A stretch of DNA of 64,000 nt, taken from positions 806,001 through 870,000 of the forward strand of contig VWND01000008.1 of the NCBI GenBank assembly GCA_009599575.1, written 5' to 3'. The translations under genes were made by a program, and so were the position numbers. Within the stretch, counting starts at the first letter, position 1. Each line of letters starts with the position of its first letter. The notes under the pieces were generated by a model, which saw only the letters and a list, made by a program, of their open reading frames with translations, searched no databases and was not told where the DNA came from. This document shows positions 34,615-44,736 of the stretch, piece after piece. The DNA is from Blumeriella jaapii (lineage: Eukaryota > Ascomycota > Leotiomycetes > Helotiales > Drepanopezizaceae).

Positions 34615-35140
34615 ACTCGACAATCGCCATGGAAGATAGCAGACGCTTGCGTGGGACTTGACTGGGTTTGGAGATGGGGAGACGGGGAGACGGAGAGATG
34701 GTCGCTGCAAAGAGCTGTGGGTGAGGAATCTCAGCTCACTGACGTCGACGTCTTCCAATGAAAGCTTCAACCCAACCCATAAAATGCGTAGACAGGCTGG
34801 GCATTTCAATCTTCTTTTACTCAGAGGTAGGTATCGACAGCCCTCACATCGAGGATGCGAATCAGACATGTGCACATCGCAGCGTAGGCGTGTTCCCGTG
34901 GCCCTTGGGGCGGCAAAAGCCATGAGCTCTGTAGTCGGTACGGTGATGTCATGAATGTGTGTCGGACTCTCACCACTAGAAGCATGCCAGCGGGGTGGCG
35001 TGAGAGCTGAGCTGAGCTGCCTCTAGTCTGGGAGAGAGGGGTCCTACTGTATTGTACACAGTACTCGGGTTGCAAACCTCACCATTCTCTACATCCACCA
35101 AGACACACTTCCAGCATTCACACTTCATACAACCTCCAAA
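34615..35140. other. Intergenic
   Basis: About 525 bases between two hydrophilin-like genes. CTACTGTATTGTACACAGTACTC near 35044-35066 is an imperfect GTAC palindrome. Confidence 0.5.
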
Positions 35141-35880
35141 ATGTCTACCCGCAATCCGAGCCACGGCACAAAGGTAGGTAAGCCCCAGTCGATGAAGCCA
35201 TCCAACACCTGGGCCGACTTCACGTCCGACACGGGCTCAAGTGAACGTCCAAATCAACCATGACATCCCTGGGGGACAGAGAAACCCGCGCTGACCAAAA
35301 TCCAAAGGTCACCGACCCCAGCGCGGCCGAGATTCGTGAAGGTGCCGGTGCAGTCGCATCCGACTCCCTGGCCGCGGAGTCTTCGCGAGCGGACGGCGGC
35401 TTCTCCGAGAATCGAAACGGCGAACCTCTGGGCGTATCGGGAGCAAACTCCGTCTTCGCGAACGAAAACACATCTGCGGCTACCCGTCTGCATCCGGCTT
35501 CTGACGCCGAAGCCCGCATGGCCCAGGAGGATTGGGCCGAGGAGAAGAAGCTCGGTGCTGCGGCGACAACCTACCAGACCCAGAGCCCGTCCAATGGTGG
35601 TTCGAGTGCCGGTACAGCGCCCTCGTATGTGAACAGCCAGTTCCAGGATCGTAGTGGGCCGAAGGGAGAGAATTTGACGGAGGGCGGCTTCGATAGCTAT
35701 GGTGCGAAGAACGCGAGTTTCGACTCGGAAATCGGGTCCAGAGACGATCCGGGGAGGTTGGCGGAGCAGAAGTTCCAGAGAGATAATGCGGATGCGGCAG
35801 AGAGTGCTGGATTTCCCAAACAGCAGGGCAGCACGGGCGAGAATGCTTTTGAGGCGTTAGACCGTAACACTGCGGCGTGA
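35141..35880 (+). CDS. Second hydrophilic stress-type protein, about 201 residues
   Basis: Unnamed. Proposed exons 35141-35173 and 35308-35880: MSTRNPSHGTK joined in phase to VTDPSAAEIREGAGAVASD. The intron (134 bases) has donor GTAGGT, branch CTGACC and acceptor AAAG. The protein is Ala/Ser/Gly/Asn/Glu-rich, without Cys or hydrophobic helices, with repeated short blocks (AVASDSLAAESS, ASDAEARMAQEDWAEEKK). The intron is the weak point: the sequence after the donor (VGKPQSMKPSNTWADF) could itself be coding, and ATG 35260 gives an intronless 206-residue version. Confidence 0.65.
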
Positions 35881-36127
35881 TGTTTAGGTTTGAGAACGGA
35901 ATGAGGTGGGATATCAGACGAAGCACAATCGAGTTATTCTGCATGTTATCCTGTATATGATGCTGAAATTATCCCTCCATGCTGGGCAACAAAATCAACG
36001 CCTCGCTAATATTCAAAATGCGCCTATTTTTGTCGTTTCTAGAGCTTGTACCTGAAGCCAATGTCGATTTGAGTGAACGAACAACATCAATCGAAATGGA
36101 AGTGATGTGATAGCCCCATGTTTAAGT

Positions 36128-37762
36128 TCAAGGCCAGGCGCCGGGGTCGATTTCTGTCCCCAGATCCCTATCTTCCAAAAACGTGCGCCCCTCCAGCTGC
36201 TCAGGCAGGTAGTCTTGTTTCACCTTGCCGTCCTTGTAGTTCGGGTTGTATTTGTACTGATCTCCGTAGCCAAGCTCTTTCATCAGCTTCGTAGGCGCAT
36301 TTCTCAGGTGGATTGGGATCGGTAGACTGGCCACGCCAGGCTCTCGTAACGCAGCGTAAGCGTTGTTCAGACCACGGTAGGCTCTTGTGCTTTTTGGGGC
36401 CAGGCACAACGCGACTGTAACATGAGCCAGGTTGATCCTACACTCTGGCATCCCTATCTTCTCTGCAGCCGTGTAAGCACTGGTGGCAAGTGCCAACATG
36501 CTGTTGTCGGCGAGTCCGACGTCTTCTGAGGCGATCACAACCATTCTCCGTGCAACATATAAGGGGTCTTCCCCACTTTGTAGCATTCGAGCGAGGTAGT
36601 AGAGGGCGGCATCTGGATCACTCCCCCTCACAGACTTGTGGAATGCCGAGATTGTGTCATAGTGCTGGTCGCCAGCTCGATCGTAAACAAGAGTTTTTGT
36701 CAGAGAAGACTTGATCTCTTCTTTGGTGATTGATGGCCTTGTCGAGAGCCCCATGGCCAATTCGAGAAGATTGAGCGCTGTCCGAGCATCGCCATCTGAG
36801 AATGCAGCGAGATACTTGAGGAGTTCCGAGTCTACCAGTTCCGAAGTCGTATAATTGTGCCCCTCCGCAGCAACAGCTCGTTCTAGTATCCGGAAGATGT
36901 CGTCGTCTGTCAACTTCGCAAGCGTGAATGTTCGGCATCTCGACAACAAAGCGTTCTGTACCTTGAAAGAGGGATTCTCCGTGGTAGCTCCGATCAGAGT
37001 AATCTGTCCGGACTCGACTGGGCCAAGGAAAACATCTTGTTGGGTTTTCGAGAATCGATGTATCTCGTCGCAAAAGATGATGGTCTTTCTTCCTGTTAAG
37101 CCAAGCTCTCCTTTTGCCTCTGCGAAAATCTTCTTGCAGTCCGCCACGCCCGAGCTTGTACTGTTGATCTCCACGAACCGACTTCCGACCATTGATGCGA
37201 TACACCGAGCGATTGTCGTCTTTCCGGTTCCAGCACCGCCCCAAAGAACCATCGACGGCACTCTGTCCTGCTCGATCAGACTCCTCAGGACACCCTGTGG
37301 TCCAACCAGTTCTTGCCCGCAGATGTCGTCGAGAGATCTGGGTCGCATTCTTTCGGCCAGAGGCGCTGCTAGCTGGAAAGCATTTGTTTTGGCCTTCTTT
37401 GGTTTTTGACTCTCTTCGTGTTTGATCGCAGGATCGGTATCCTTCTCGTCGTTCATGGGACGGGCGATATCCTCGAATGATCTCTTCCGCACCGGATGAC
37501 TTGGAGTAGTCGCGCCATTGCTCTGGGGCTTAAGCTGGAAGCTCAACACTGAGGCTGGCTCTAATTTGGGGGTGGCGGCGGCAGCTCTCTTCGCAGCTGG
37601 TGTTTGGAAGAAATTCGAGACTGAGACTGGGGGTTTCTGTGTGCCGTTCTGCTGAGTGAGTGGCGGGGATTTGGTTTCAAGGAACTTTTCGCAGGATGAA
37701 TCAATGTGGGCATTGATATCTGCCGACTTGACACTCTTGCCACAGATCGGACACGCTACCAT
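36128..37762 (-). CDS. MGS1: AAA+ ATPase Mgs1/WRNIP1
   Basis: Replication-fork maintenance ATPase (yeast Mgs1, human WRNIP1, bacterial RarA relatives), binding ubiquitinated PCNA. Single exon, 544 residues. An N-terminal UBZ4 zinc finger has Cys4, Cys7, His19, Cys24 (CPICGKSVKSADINAH). The Walker A is GGAGTGKT (175-182), Walker B FCDEIH (230-235), and sensor region GATTENPSF. The C-terminal tetramerisation part reads DPDAALYYLARMLQSGED and ends in YLPEQLEGRTFLEDRD. A basic nuclear-signal-like stretch (QKPKKAKT) is near residue 120. Length fits the family. Confidence 0.95.
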   Translation of the reverse strand: MVACPICGKSVKSADINAHIDSSCEKFLETKSPPLTQQNGTQKPPVSVSNFFQTPAAKRAAAATPKLEPASVLSFQLKPQSNGATTPSHPVRKRSFEDIARPMNDEKDTDPAIKHEESQKPKKAKTNAFQLAAPLAERMRPRSLDDICGQELVGPQGVLRSLIEQDRVPSMVLWGGAGTGKTTIARCIASMVGSRFVEINSTSSGVADCKKIFAEAKGELGLTGRKTIIFCDEIHRFSKTQQDVFLGPVESGQITLIGATTENPSFKVQNALLSRCRTFTLAKLTDDDIFRILERAVAAEGHNYTTSELVDSELLKYLAAFSDGDARTALNLLELAMGLSTRPSITKEEIKSSLTKTLVYDRAGDQHYDTISAFHKSVRGSDPDAALYYLARMLQSGEDPLYVARRMVVIASEDVGLADNSMLALATSAYTAAEKIGMPECRINLAHVTVALCLAPKSTRAYRGLNNAYAALREPGVASLPIPIHLRNAPTKLMKELGYGDQYKYNPNYKDGKVKQDYLPEQLEGRTFLEDRDLGTEIDPGAWP

Positions 37763-39375
37763 GGTGATTCGGTGGTGCCGTGGTTGTGTGGTGGTGCGGC
37801 AATCGTTGTTCTCGAGAGGACTTTGGGAGACGCGCCTGATATCGACGAACGCGTCACGTTTAAACTTTCTAACGATACTTCTTAACCCAACTTAGCGCAC
37901 TTGAGATCAATGAAGTCTAATCAAATGCACTCGATTCGAGAGACGAATTAAGCTCTGGAAAGTACTCTTTTATTCGCCGACGACGGTTCCATTCCATTGA
38001 CGGTCTGCTACAGTTACAGTACTGTACACAGTACTATGGACCTGTTATCGAAATCCAAGCATCACACGCATCTCCGACGAACCCGATTGGGTTTTCGGGG
38101 CGGATCTTCAAGTGCTGCTTGAACAGTCACAAAATACTCATATCTTACTTTACATAGATGCGGCCATCAGGAAAGTTGTGCGTCAATTCCCAGCAGCTAT
38201 GTCTGGATTAGCCACGACGACTTTAGTAGAGAGAGAATGGTGATACTAATCTTACACACTGCTCTTTATTGACGTCAGGCTTTACCGGAACTCTTCTGAC
38301 AGCTTTCTAAATAACCGTTCGAGTTTGATTCGAGATCTTTTATCAAGCAAGCGTTTTCGGAGCCTTCGAGCTTTTGTATAATTAAGATTTGGGGTAATAC
38401 AAAATTGATCAAAGACTTCCGTCTGTATCTGGCAAAGTCCAAGAGGGAAAGCTTGCTTCTGTTCAACTTTGACCTATAGCTTTAGTAGTGGCTTTATGAT
38501 GGCTTTATACCTTTTCTATCTCGCATCTTGGTTTCTGAACAGGCACTGGCCATGCCGGGTGTCAGGACGGTGCCAGTCTGACATGACCATAGTGTAATTC
38601 GACAACTCTGAGGCATATGGGAATAGAATTTACCACTTCGAGCCGGTACTTCGAATCGATGAACATGGAAGGATAATTTTGGAAAAGGCTGGTTTTCAGT
38701 CAGGGTTTCACAAGAGCCAGGATGCTGTAGATGAGATATGCTATGCTATAGAGAGAGGCTTACAGTACTTACTTACGAAGCTACTCCCCCCGTTTCTGTA
38801 CACTGCCGCGTGCCTAGATCTATCCTTAAAATTTCTGTACCAAGACAGAATCTCATCGAGGCCTCCCTCAGCTTGCTATATTGAAATCTCCTTGAGAAGT
38901 CTTTGGTTTCTATTGATTGTCCTTCTGCATCAAAATGCTTTTGCACCAAGAAAGACTTGCCTAACTAACTACACATGTATGCATAGTGAATTAAGCTTTG
39001 TTCGATCGCAAATCAAAATGTTGATTTCGGGAATACCAGACTAGCTGAACCGTGGCACATTTACATCCAAGTTGTCGCAACTAACTTAACATCCATCATA
39101 CATGTATTGTAATAAAGTCGTGTTGAAGAAAAGACGAGCCCCATCACCCCAGGAAGCTCCTCACGCACCATCGCCCACCGTAGGGACAAGGTACACAACC
39201 TAGTGTGGTCGAAAACTTTTCACAGCCGAGGATGTATTCAAACAAGACTTTTTCCAGGGTGGAAAAAGAGGGCCAGCACCTAACAGAACAAAAAATCGAA
39301 GATAAGGGCAAGAAACACAGAAAATCAAAAAAAAAAAAAAATAAGAAGCTTCCGCATGGAAACCTCGGGAATTGA
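37763..39375. other. AT-rich intergenic DNA
   Basis: About 1.6 kb upstream of Mgs1, visibly richer in A and T than its surroundings between about 38200 and 39120. One CAGTACTGTACACAGTAC block at 38018-38035. No open frame has a recognisable motif. It may be a decayed repeat; no terminal repeats or transposase fragments were seen. Confidence 0.5.
39327..39341 (-). terminator. Pol III terminator of the tRNA gene (T15)
   Basis: Fifteen consecutive T on the minus strand, beginning 35 bases after the 3' end of the tRNA. Confidence 0.8.
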
Positions 39376-39456
39376 GCCCGAGGTGGGGCTCGAACCCACG
39401 ACCTTGAGGTTGACCTATTTAAGAGCCACACGCTCTACCGATTGAGCTACCCGGGC
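39376..39456 (-). tRNA. tRNA-Lys (CTT) with 9-nt intron
   Basis: 81-nt gene. Acceptor arms GCCCGGG and CTCGGGC pair (one G-U); D arm GCTC...GAGC; T arm GTGGG-TTCGAGC-CCCAC. Internal promoters: A box TAGCTCAATCGG and B box GGTTCGAGCC. The anticodon CTT is at 39423-39421. A 9-nt insertion after position 37 (39419-39411) is the expected site for a nuclear tRNA intron. The anticodon stem TGTGG/CCTCA then has one T-T mismatch. The CCA is not encoded. Confidence 0.88.
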
Positions 39457-41173
39457 GGGTATCTACTTGTTATGGTTTCAAGCTTCAGATCATTATATCA
39501 TGCAATCACAAAAACTCTATCGGTACACTCAGAGTTTTTCTACGCAGATATCCATTCTACATCTCAACATCTCCTGGAAGCCTTTCAAAGAGAAACACCA
39601 ATGCGCCACAGTCACTTGTGTTTGTACAGTACCTCATCCTGTATCCCATGTCCCATCTTCGATTTCAAAAATAGTTGACAGCACATTCCCGCAATTCCTC
39701 AGAGATACGCTAAAATTAACTATCATGATAAAACGGCAGAAAGCACATCCCGACAGACCTGTGCTCTACGATTTTATTGCATAGATTGCCATTCTCTCGA
39801 TCGATCTCGAAATTTTCAAGGTCAGACATAATTCGGACCTCTGGACACAGCCAATCAATACCTCAGTCTGCTTTTATCATCGGAGGACAATCGCAGCGCG
39901 ATAGACAGAACGGCGCGCTCTTTCCCATCTGCAGCGGGCGCTCTTGGTCGCACATCCATCTTTCTCGCCTTGACCTACGACGCAACTCTTCACTTGCATC
40001 TTCGAACAGTCATACTACCACAGTCATACTACTGTATCTTACGACCAGGCTAAATCTTCCTCCGGTCATCATCATCCGACCAATGAGATCAGTGGGCAAA
40101 GCGATCTCGGCAGCCGAAGTACATTTTCCCAGGGCCCGAAGACCTCGGACACTTTTCGCCTCGCGCACTACCTTCACTTTCAAAGCAGCATTGTTGGATT
40201 TGACCGCGTCCCCCTTCGGCGGGGACACGGAGCGTGTGTACTTGTCCGGCTTCGGCCGTGACCGCAGCCTGGGTACCTCTGAGCTTCCCGCAGTGTGTAC
40301 GGACAGCCCCCGCAGGCTCTTCCTTTAGGCTCCTCCCACGAGTGGGTTAAGACTACACCAGTACAGATCCATCGAACACCCAAGACCATTTGAATCTGCC
40401 TTTCTGGATAGTTACATAGACAGCTGCCGCAAATTGCGGGACCCAATTGCGACGCCTGTCTCGAGATGAGTGCGTCTCACTGCTAAAAGTGGAATCAGGT
40501 CGGACTCTAGGTAATCCCATTCACCGGGACGTTGGAACCTTAGGGAGGCGTTTAGTACTAAAAGGAGCTGTTTCCGTTCCGAAGAGGGTAGGGCTCAGTC
40601 TCTTCTACAGTAGCATCGAGCTTATTTCCGTAGTTTGCTCGCAAGAGAGAGAGCTTTAACGCTTCAACCGAGGCAGTTCATCTCTTCAACAGCAGACGGC
40701 AATCGTATCAACATGGAACGAGCAGCGTTCTATGAATCAGCATGGTAGGAAAAACAGTCTCGCGCTTTGAAGTGTAGGCAATACCCAAAACAGAGCCGAC
40801 AGAAGCAGTCACGGAGCGCAACTTGCTCCAAAGCTATGAAGAAGGGTAAGAAAAAACCATGCAATGGATGGATTAATAACCGTATGAAGTCATGAGCCAG
40901 TAACGCTTAACGCTTACCCGAAGACTAAGCAAGGTCTCAGGTAATGCAAAGCGCCCCCAACATCCCTATCCTAACGCCATTCCAAATCGCTCTCACCGAC
41001 CCAGGAATGAACGCCTGTCTGGATGATGCACCCCTCGCTACCTATAGTCCTACATCATTCAAAAAGCTCGTACCGGTAAAATTGGTAATATGTGCAAGTC
41101 GTTCCAGCAACTGGAACTGAAACCAGCAGTCCCAAAACTCCCGATAGAAGAAGGAAGAAAAACGCAAGATCAA
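39457..41173. other. Intergenic, AT-rich with a GC-rich hairpin island
   Basis: About 1.7 kb between the tRNA and Maf1. AT-rich up to about 40100, then a GC-rich block at about 40190-40345 containing tandem hairpins (listed separately). Frames here lack motifs; ATG 40714 followed by a GTAGGA at 40746 is a weak start of something I could not extend. Confidence 0.45.
40208..40258 (+). other. Three adjacent hairpins, candidate structured RNA
   Basis: Stem-loops on the plus strand: GTCCCC-CTTCGGC-GGGGAC (40208-40226), ACACG-GAG-CGTGT (40225-40237), CGGC-TTCG-GCCG (40247-40258, a cUUCGg tetraloop). TGTCCG (40243-40248) can also pair with CGGACA (40300-40305), and GTGTGTAC is repeated at 40234 and 40293. 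The block is GC-rich inside AT-rich DNA. No known RNA family was matched. Confidence 0.35.
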
Positions 41174-42212
41174 TCATAGCTCCATGTCCATGGCGGAGAA
41201 GTCTTCGCTTACACCCCGGACCCGACCTTTGAACTCAAGCACATCTGACTCATCGTCAGCGTCGTCATCGTCTTCGTAGTCGTCACAAAAGTCGTCCCCA
41301 TCAAAGAGAACATCGTTGTCATCTGCATCGATTTCATCTTCGTGATCCCACATAGTAGCGTCTAGGTCTTCGTCCCCCTCGTCTGCATTGCCACCGGTGG
41401 TAGTGACGTCGGCAGCTCGATCTCCCAGCCAGAACCTAGCCCGCTTATTGGCTCCTGCATCATACCCACTGGTGCTTCTCTTGGGCAATGTGACGCGTTG
41501 GCGCGGGCTATGCTGCAAGACCGGAACACCGCGAACATACAGGTATGTTACACGCTTGAGCTCTTTGTTGAAGAAGAAGTAATTCAAACTCCAGATCGAG
41601 CCTTCTTCACCGTCAAAAGGTTCATCGGGAGGCCCAGCAATAAGCGGTGCACTCCTTGAGGTTCATCTCCTTGTCTATCAACGACCACATCTGCGGGCCC
41701 CATGCCTGGCATGTTGGGGACGCCGAAGATGCTGTCGTGTAGCTAATCTGAGATGGGACTTGGAGTGTCATCATACCTGAACTGGGCCTCAAGTTATAGA
41801 GGGTGGAGTCGATTGTATTGATGACAGCTTTCAAGTTGCGTTCCTTCCTAAAGTCGGCAGGCCTGAGGATGTGTGAGAAATCATAATCCGGGTGGCTCGC
41901 ATTGAGTGTCGCGATCAAATATGCAAACGTACGACGGCTAGAAACCTGGCTCAATGAACCGAAGGGGCTGGACCGAGACAGGTTCAAATGCGAGAACCCT
42001 GAGGCGTCTGAAGGTGAGGCTGAGGCCGACAGGCGAAGAAGGGATTCATATTGCGACTCCAAAGATCTATCGATGTCGCGGTAGAGCTTCTTATCCGAAC
42101 CTGCGGCCTTGGTGGTATAGAGGTCGCACCCGCCAATAACATGGCATTCAGGAGTATCAAAGTTCAGCGCGCTCGTAACGTCGTCGAAGTCGGCGAGAGG
42201 GAGAAACTTCAT
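41174..42212 (-). CDS. MAF1: Maf1, repressor of RNA polymerase III, frame broken near 41630
   Basis: TOR/PKA-regulated repressor that shuttles to the nucleus and inhibits Pol III. Exons 42212-41777 and 41731-41174 (intron 45 bases). Box A opens with MKFLPLADFDDVTSALNFDT and GGCDLYTTKAAGSDKKLYR; box B/C reads WGPQMWSLIDKEMNLKEC and GSIWSLNYFFFNKELKRVTY. Between YCWA and DEPFDGEEG the frame changes at about 41627-41633 (GGGCCTCCCGAT); removing one C gives the expected run and about 330 codons. No intron is possible there. A Ser/Pro-rich linker (LSASASPSDASGFSH) between A and B boxes carries likely phospho-sites. The C-terminus is strongly acidic (DDFCDDYEDDDDADDESD). Confidence 0.9.
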
Positions 42213-43400
42213 CTTGGCGATTCAAAAGGACTAGATGTAATCTTATCAAAGCGGCCAAAACGCGGAAGGGATTGCGGGTTTGATGCGCGTTGTCAAAGGA
42301 GGAAGCGTGTGGCGACTGAGCCCGAGTATACTGTGGAGAGACGACCTTGCGGAGGACCCTGCAGACTCGATGAACCGACAACCAGGAACTTGATCCCTCG
42401 GACTATGGCAGAGGAGGCGATAGAAACCTATCTATCTATCGGGGGGCCACAGAAGCAGCGACGTGTATGTGAAGGCGATGGTGCAGTTGACCTGCTGAGG
42501 CCTTAGTAAGATACAGGGATGGACTCTTTCTTCGCAGAGGAAGAATCGCAGTGATCTCGGCTAGACTAATGTCTAGCAGGCAGATGACATGTCGAGGATC
42601 GATAGTGTATTGTAGATAGTTGTACTGTGGTTGATACCAAGATGATGTGGTGGCAGATGAAGAGAGATGGGGGATGGATGGCATGTATGTACTGTGTACA
42701 GGAGGTATCACAGGCTCAAGTGGAGACGCGATTGCGATTGCGAATCCCCCGGGTGCATTAGGTCGTTTCAGGACTAGCGCCATGTCATTCACCAGCCCGG
42801 ACCAATACAGTGCAAGCGGCCGAGGCCGGGGCCGGCAACATGGTCAGGTGGAAGTTAAACAGGCAGCACGTGATCAGGCGCCGAGCTTGTTTCTAAAATC
42901 AGCATCCGAAGCAAACAGGAGGCTGAGGCTGAAGGGGGTAGGTAAGAAGTAGCGATCTTGCATAAGCAATGCAGGCTGGCAAGTCCTAGAGTTAAGTAAT
43001 ACCAATGCGCAAGTTCCCAAAGCAGAGGAAAAAAACGTAATCATGAACCGGTGCATTGCCTCGACCATGCTCATAACTCCCCAACGACGTACAGTAGGTA
43101 TCGCAACGCCAGTCCCGTGGCCCCTTGAACGTCCGAGAGGTTTGACTGTGCTTTTCATGCCAAATTGGTATCGTTTTTGCCCACCACGACAACGCCTCCC
43201 CAGGACCAACGCCAGACAGATTGCCTCAAAGGACGCCCATTTGTCTGAGGCTTTCAGTCATCCCATCGTCATCCTAGGAGAGAGAGCTTCAAATTAGCCT
43301 GGTAGGAGTGAGAAGAGGATGTGTCCGAGTTGCTCATTTCGTGATTTCCGAACACCAAAATGACGATTGATTGATTGTATGTATGTAGATAGATGGCATT
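42213..43400. other. Intergenic, about 1.2 kb
   Basis: Upstream of Maf1 and downstream of the AP-1 sigma gene. Contains GTACTGTGTACAGG near 42688 and a short GATTGATT/GTATGTA run at about 43362-43390. No gene supported. Confidence 0.5.
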
Positions 43401-44237
43401 TCACATGATTTTCGTAACCTCATCGTCGACCTGGTGTAGGGGGATGGCGTGTTAGTGTGAGATCATGGGAGATGTCGGGTATAAATTCTCGAGGTGTGAG
43501 AAGCCACAAAGACAAGCTCCCACTTACCTCCGTATCTTCGATCGAGTCTTGTGCCGAGATGACCCTCAGGACGTTCTTCTTGCTGCTCTCCTGCATCTCC
43601 CCGGCTATGAGAAGCTCGTCCAGTATGAAGTATGCTTTCTGGAAGTTGAAGATCTAACACTGGTCAGGTATAGATGCCGCCGCGCGGGGGCTCCGAGGAC
43701 GTACGATATCTAGCTGTCTGGTCGTCAGTCTCAAGCACCGAAGGTCCTAGACAGCAAACCAACCTCGCACACGTTGCCGTAGTACTTGTCCATCTGCTCA
43801 ACGTATCTGTGGACGATTTCCAGAGTGATGAGCTCATTGTCCTCCGAGGCACATCCAGCAATGAAGAAGAGAGAGGCATAACGCCGGTAGACTATTTTCG
43901 AATCTGCAGGAGCGTCTTAGCCGCGGGGAGGGAAATGCGCGCGACGCCTTGCCCACCTTTGTACTCCAAGAAATTGCACATCCTGGTCCGCCGGGCCAGC
44001 ACCAGTTGCGAGACATCCTTGATGATCTTTCCCTTCTCCTTCGGCGAGAGCGTGGTGAACCACTTCGCGAGCCTCTGCGGACCGCTTAGTACCTGCTGTG
44101 GGGGGGAGGGAGCATCTCATCGCTCAGGATTCTTACGACTTTGCCCTGCCGAGAGAGCAGGATCAGATAGCTGCGATCGATCTGTTAGCAGCGCCGGGAC
44201 GCACGAGAGGAGCTGTGCCGACTCACTGGATGGCCAT
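43401..44237 (-). CDS. APS1: AP-1 clathrin adaptor sigma subunit
   Basis: Small sigma subunit of the AP-1 adaptor at trans-Golgi/endosomes. Seven exons: 44237-44227 (11 nt), 44170-44137, 44074-43957, 43903-43764, 43713-43705 (9 nt), 43653-43528, 43430-43401; 155 residues, as in the family. Landmarks: [81 protein letters not shown], then [20 protein letters not shown], in which LDI is supplied entirely by the 9-nt exon. It ends [11 protein letters not shown]. All joins keep phase and use GT-AG signals. It is divergent from the GCL modifier gene. Confidence 0.94.
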
Positions 44238-44736
44238 CTCTGCGATGGTCTTTGCGATGGAGGCGACGAGGGGATGCGCTTCTCGACGACGGAGCGACAA
44301 GAGGTGCGAGCTGTTCCTGTCGTCTCGAAGTGGATGGTCTACGCGGACGCACAGTCCTTGCAGACAGGAGGGAGTGGCTTGACGTCGGGAGAGTGCAGAT
44401 CCTCGGGTGCGGGTGGATGTGGATGTGGATGTGGATTCGCTTCTTGGCAAGGGAGGGGTCCGATGGCTTCGATGATTCCTCTTTGACGTCTGGGAGCCGG
44501 ATGCATGGCCGACGAGCTCTTCCTTTTACCCTCATGTCTTCCCTGTGCACATTCACCTTTTCTTTTCCGCTCGACTTCTCTTCCGCCTTCTCCCCCATTC
44601 ACCGTGTGGCCGAGATTACCAATACTGTGCACCATCCGCTGCTTAGAAATACCTCCCGACCAACCTTCAACGAGCCTCGAGCCGCCTGCTTTCTCACGAC
44701 ACCTCTCACCTCTGTCGCAAAAGATCGGTCGCCATC
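44238..44736. other. Divergent promoter of APS1 and the GCL modifier gene
   Basis: About 500 bases. A GGATGT hexamer run (44410-44434) is present. No gene supported. Confidence 0.5.

Noticed and set aside
40277..40289. Minus-strand GGGAAGCTCAGAG fits the nuclear RNase P CR-I consensus as I remember it
   Set aside because: The partner strand for P4 (a TCTGAG-type CR-V) is not found within a normal RNA length downstream, and one such match is expected by chance in a window of this size.
37763..41173. Transposon remnant around the tRNA
   Set aside because: No terminal repeats, target-site duplication or transposase/reverse-transcriptase fragments could be seen.
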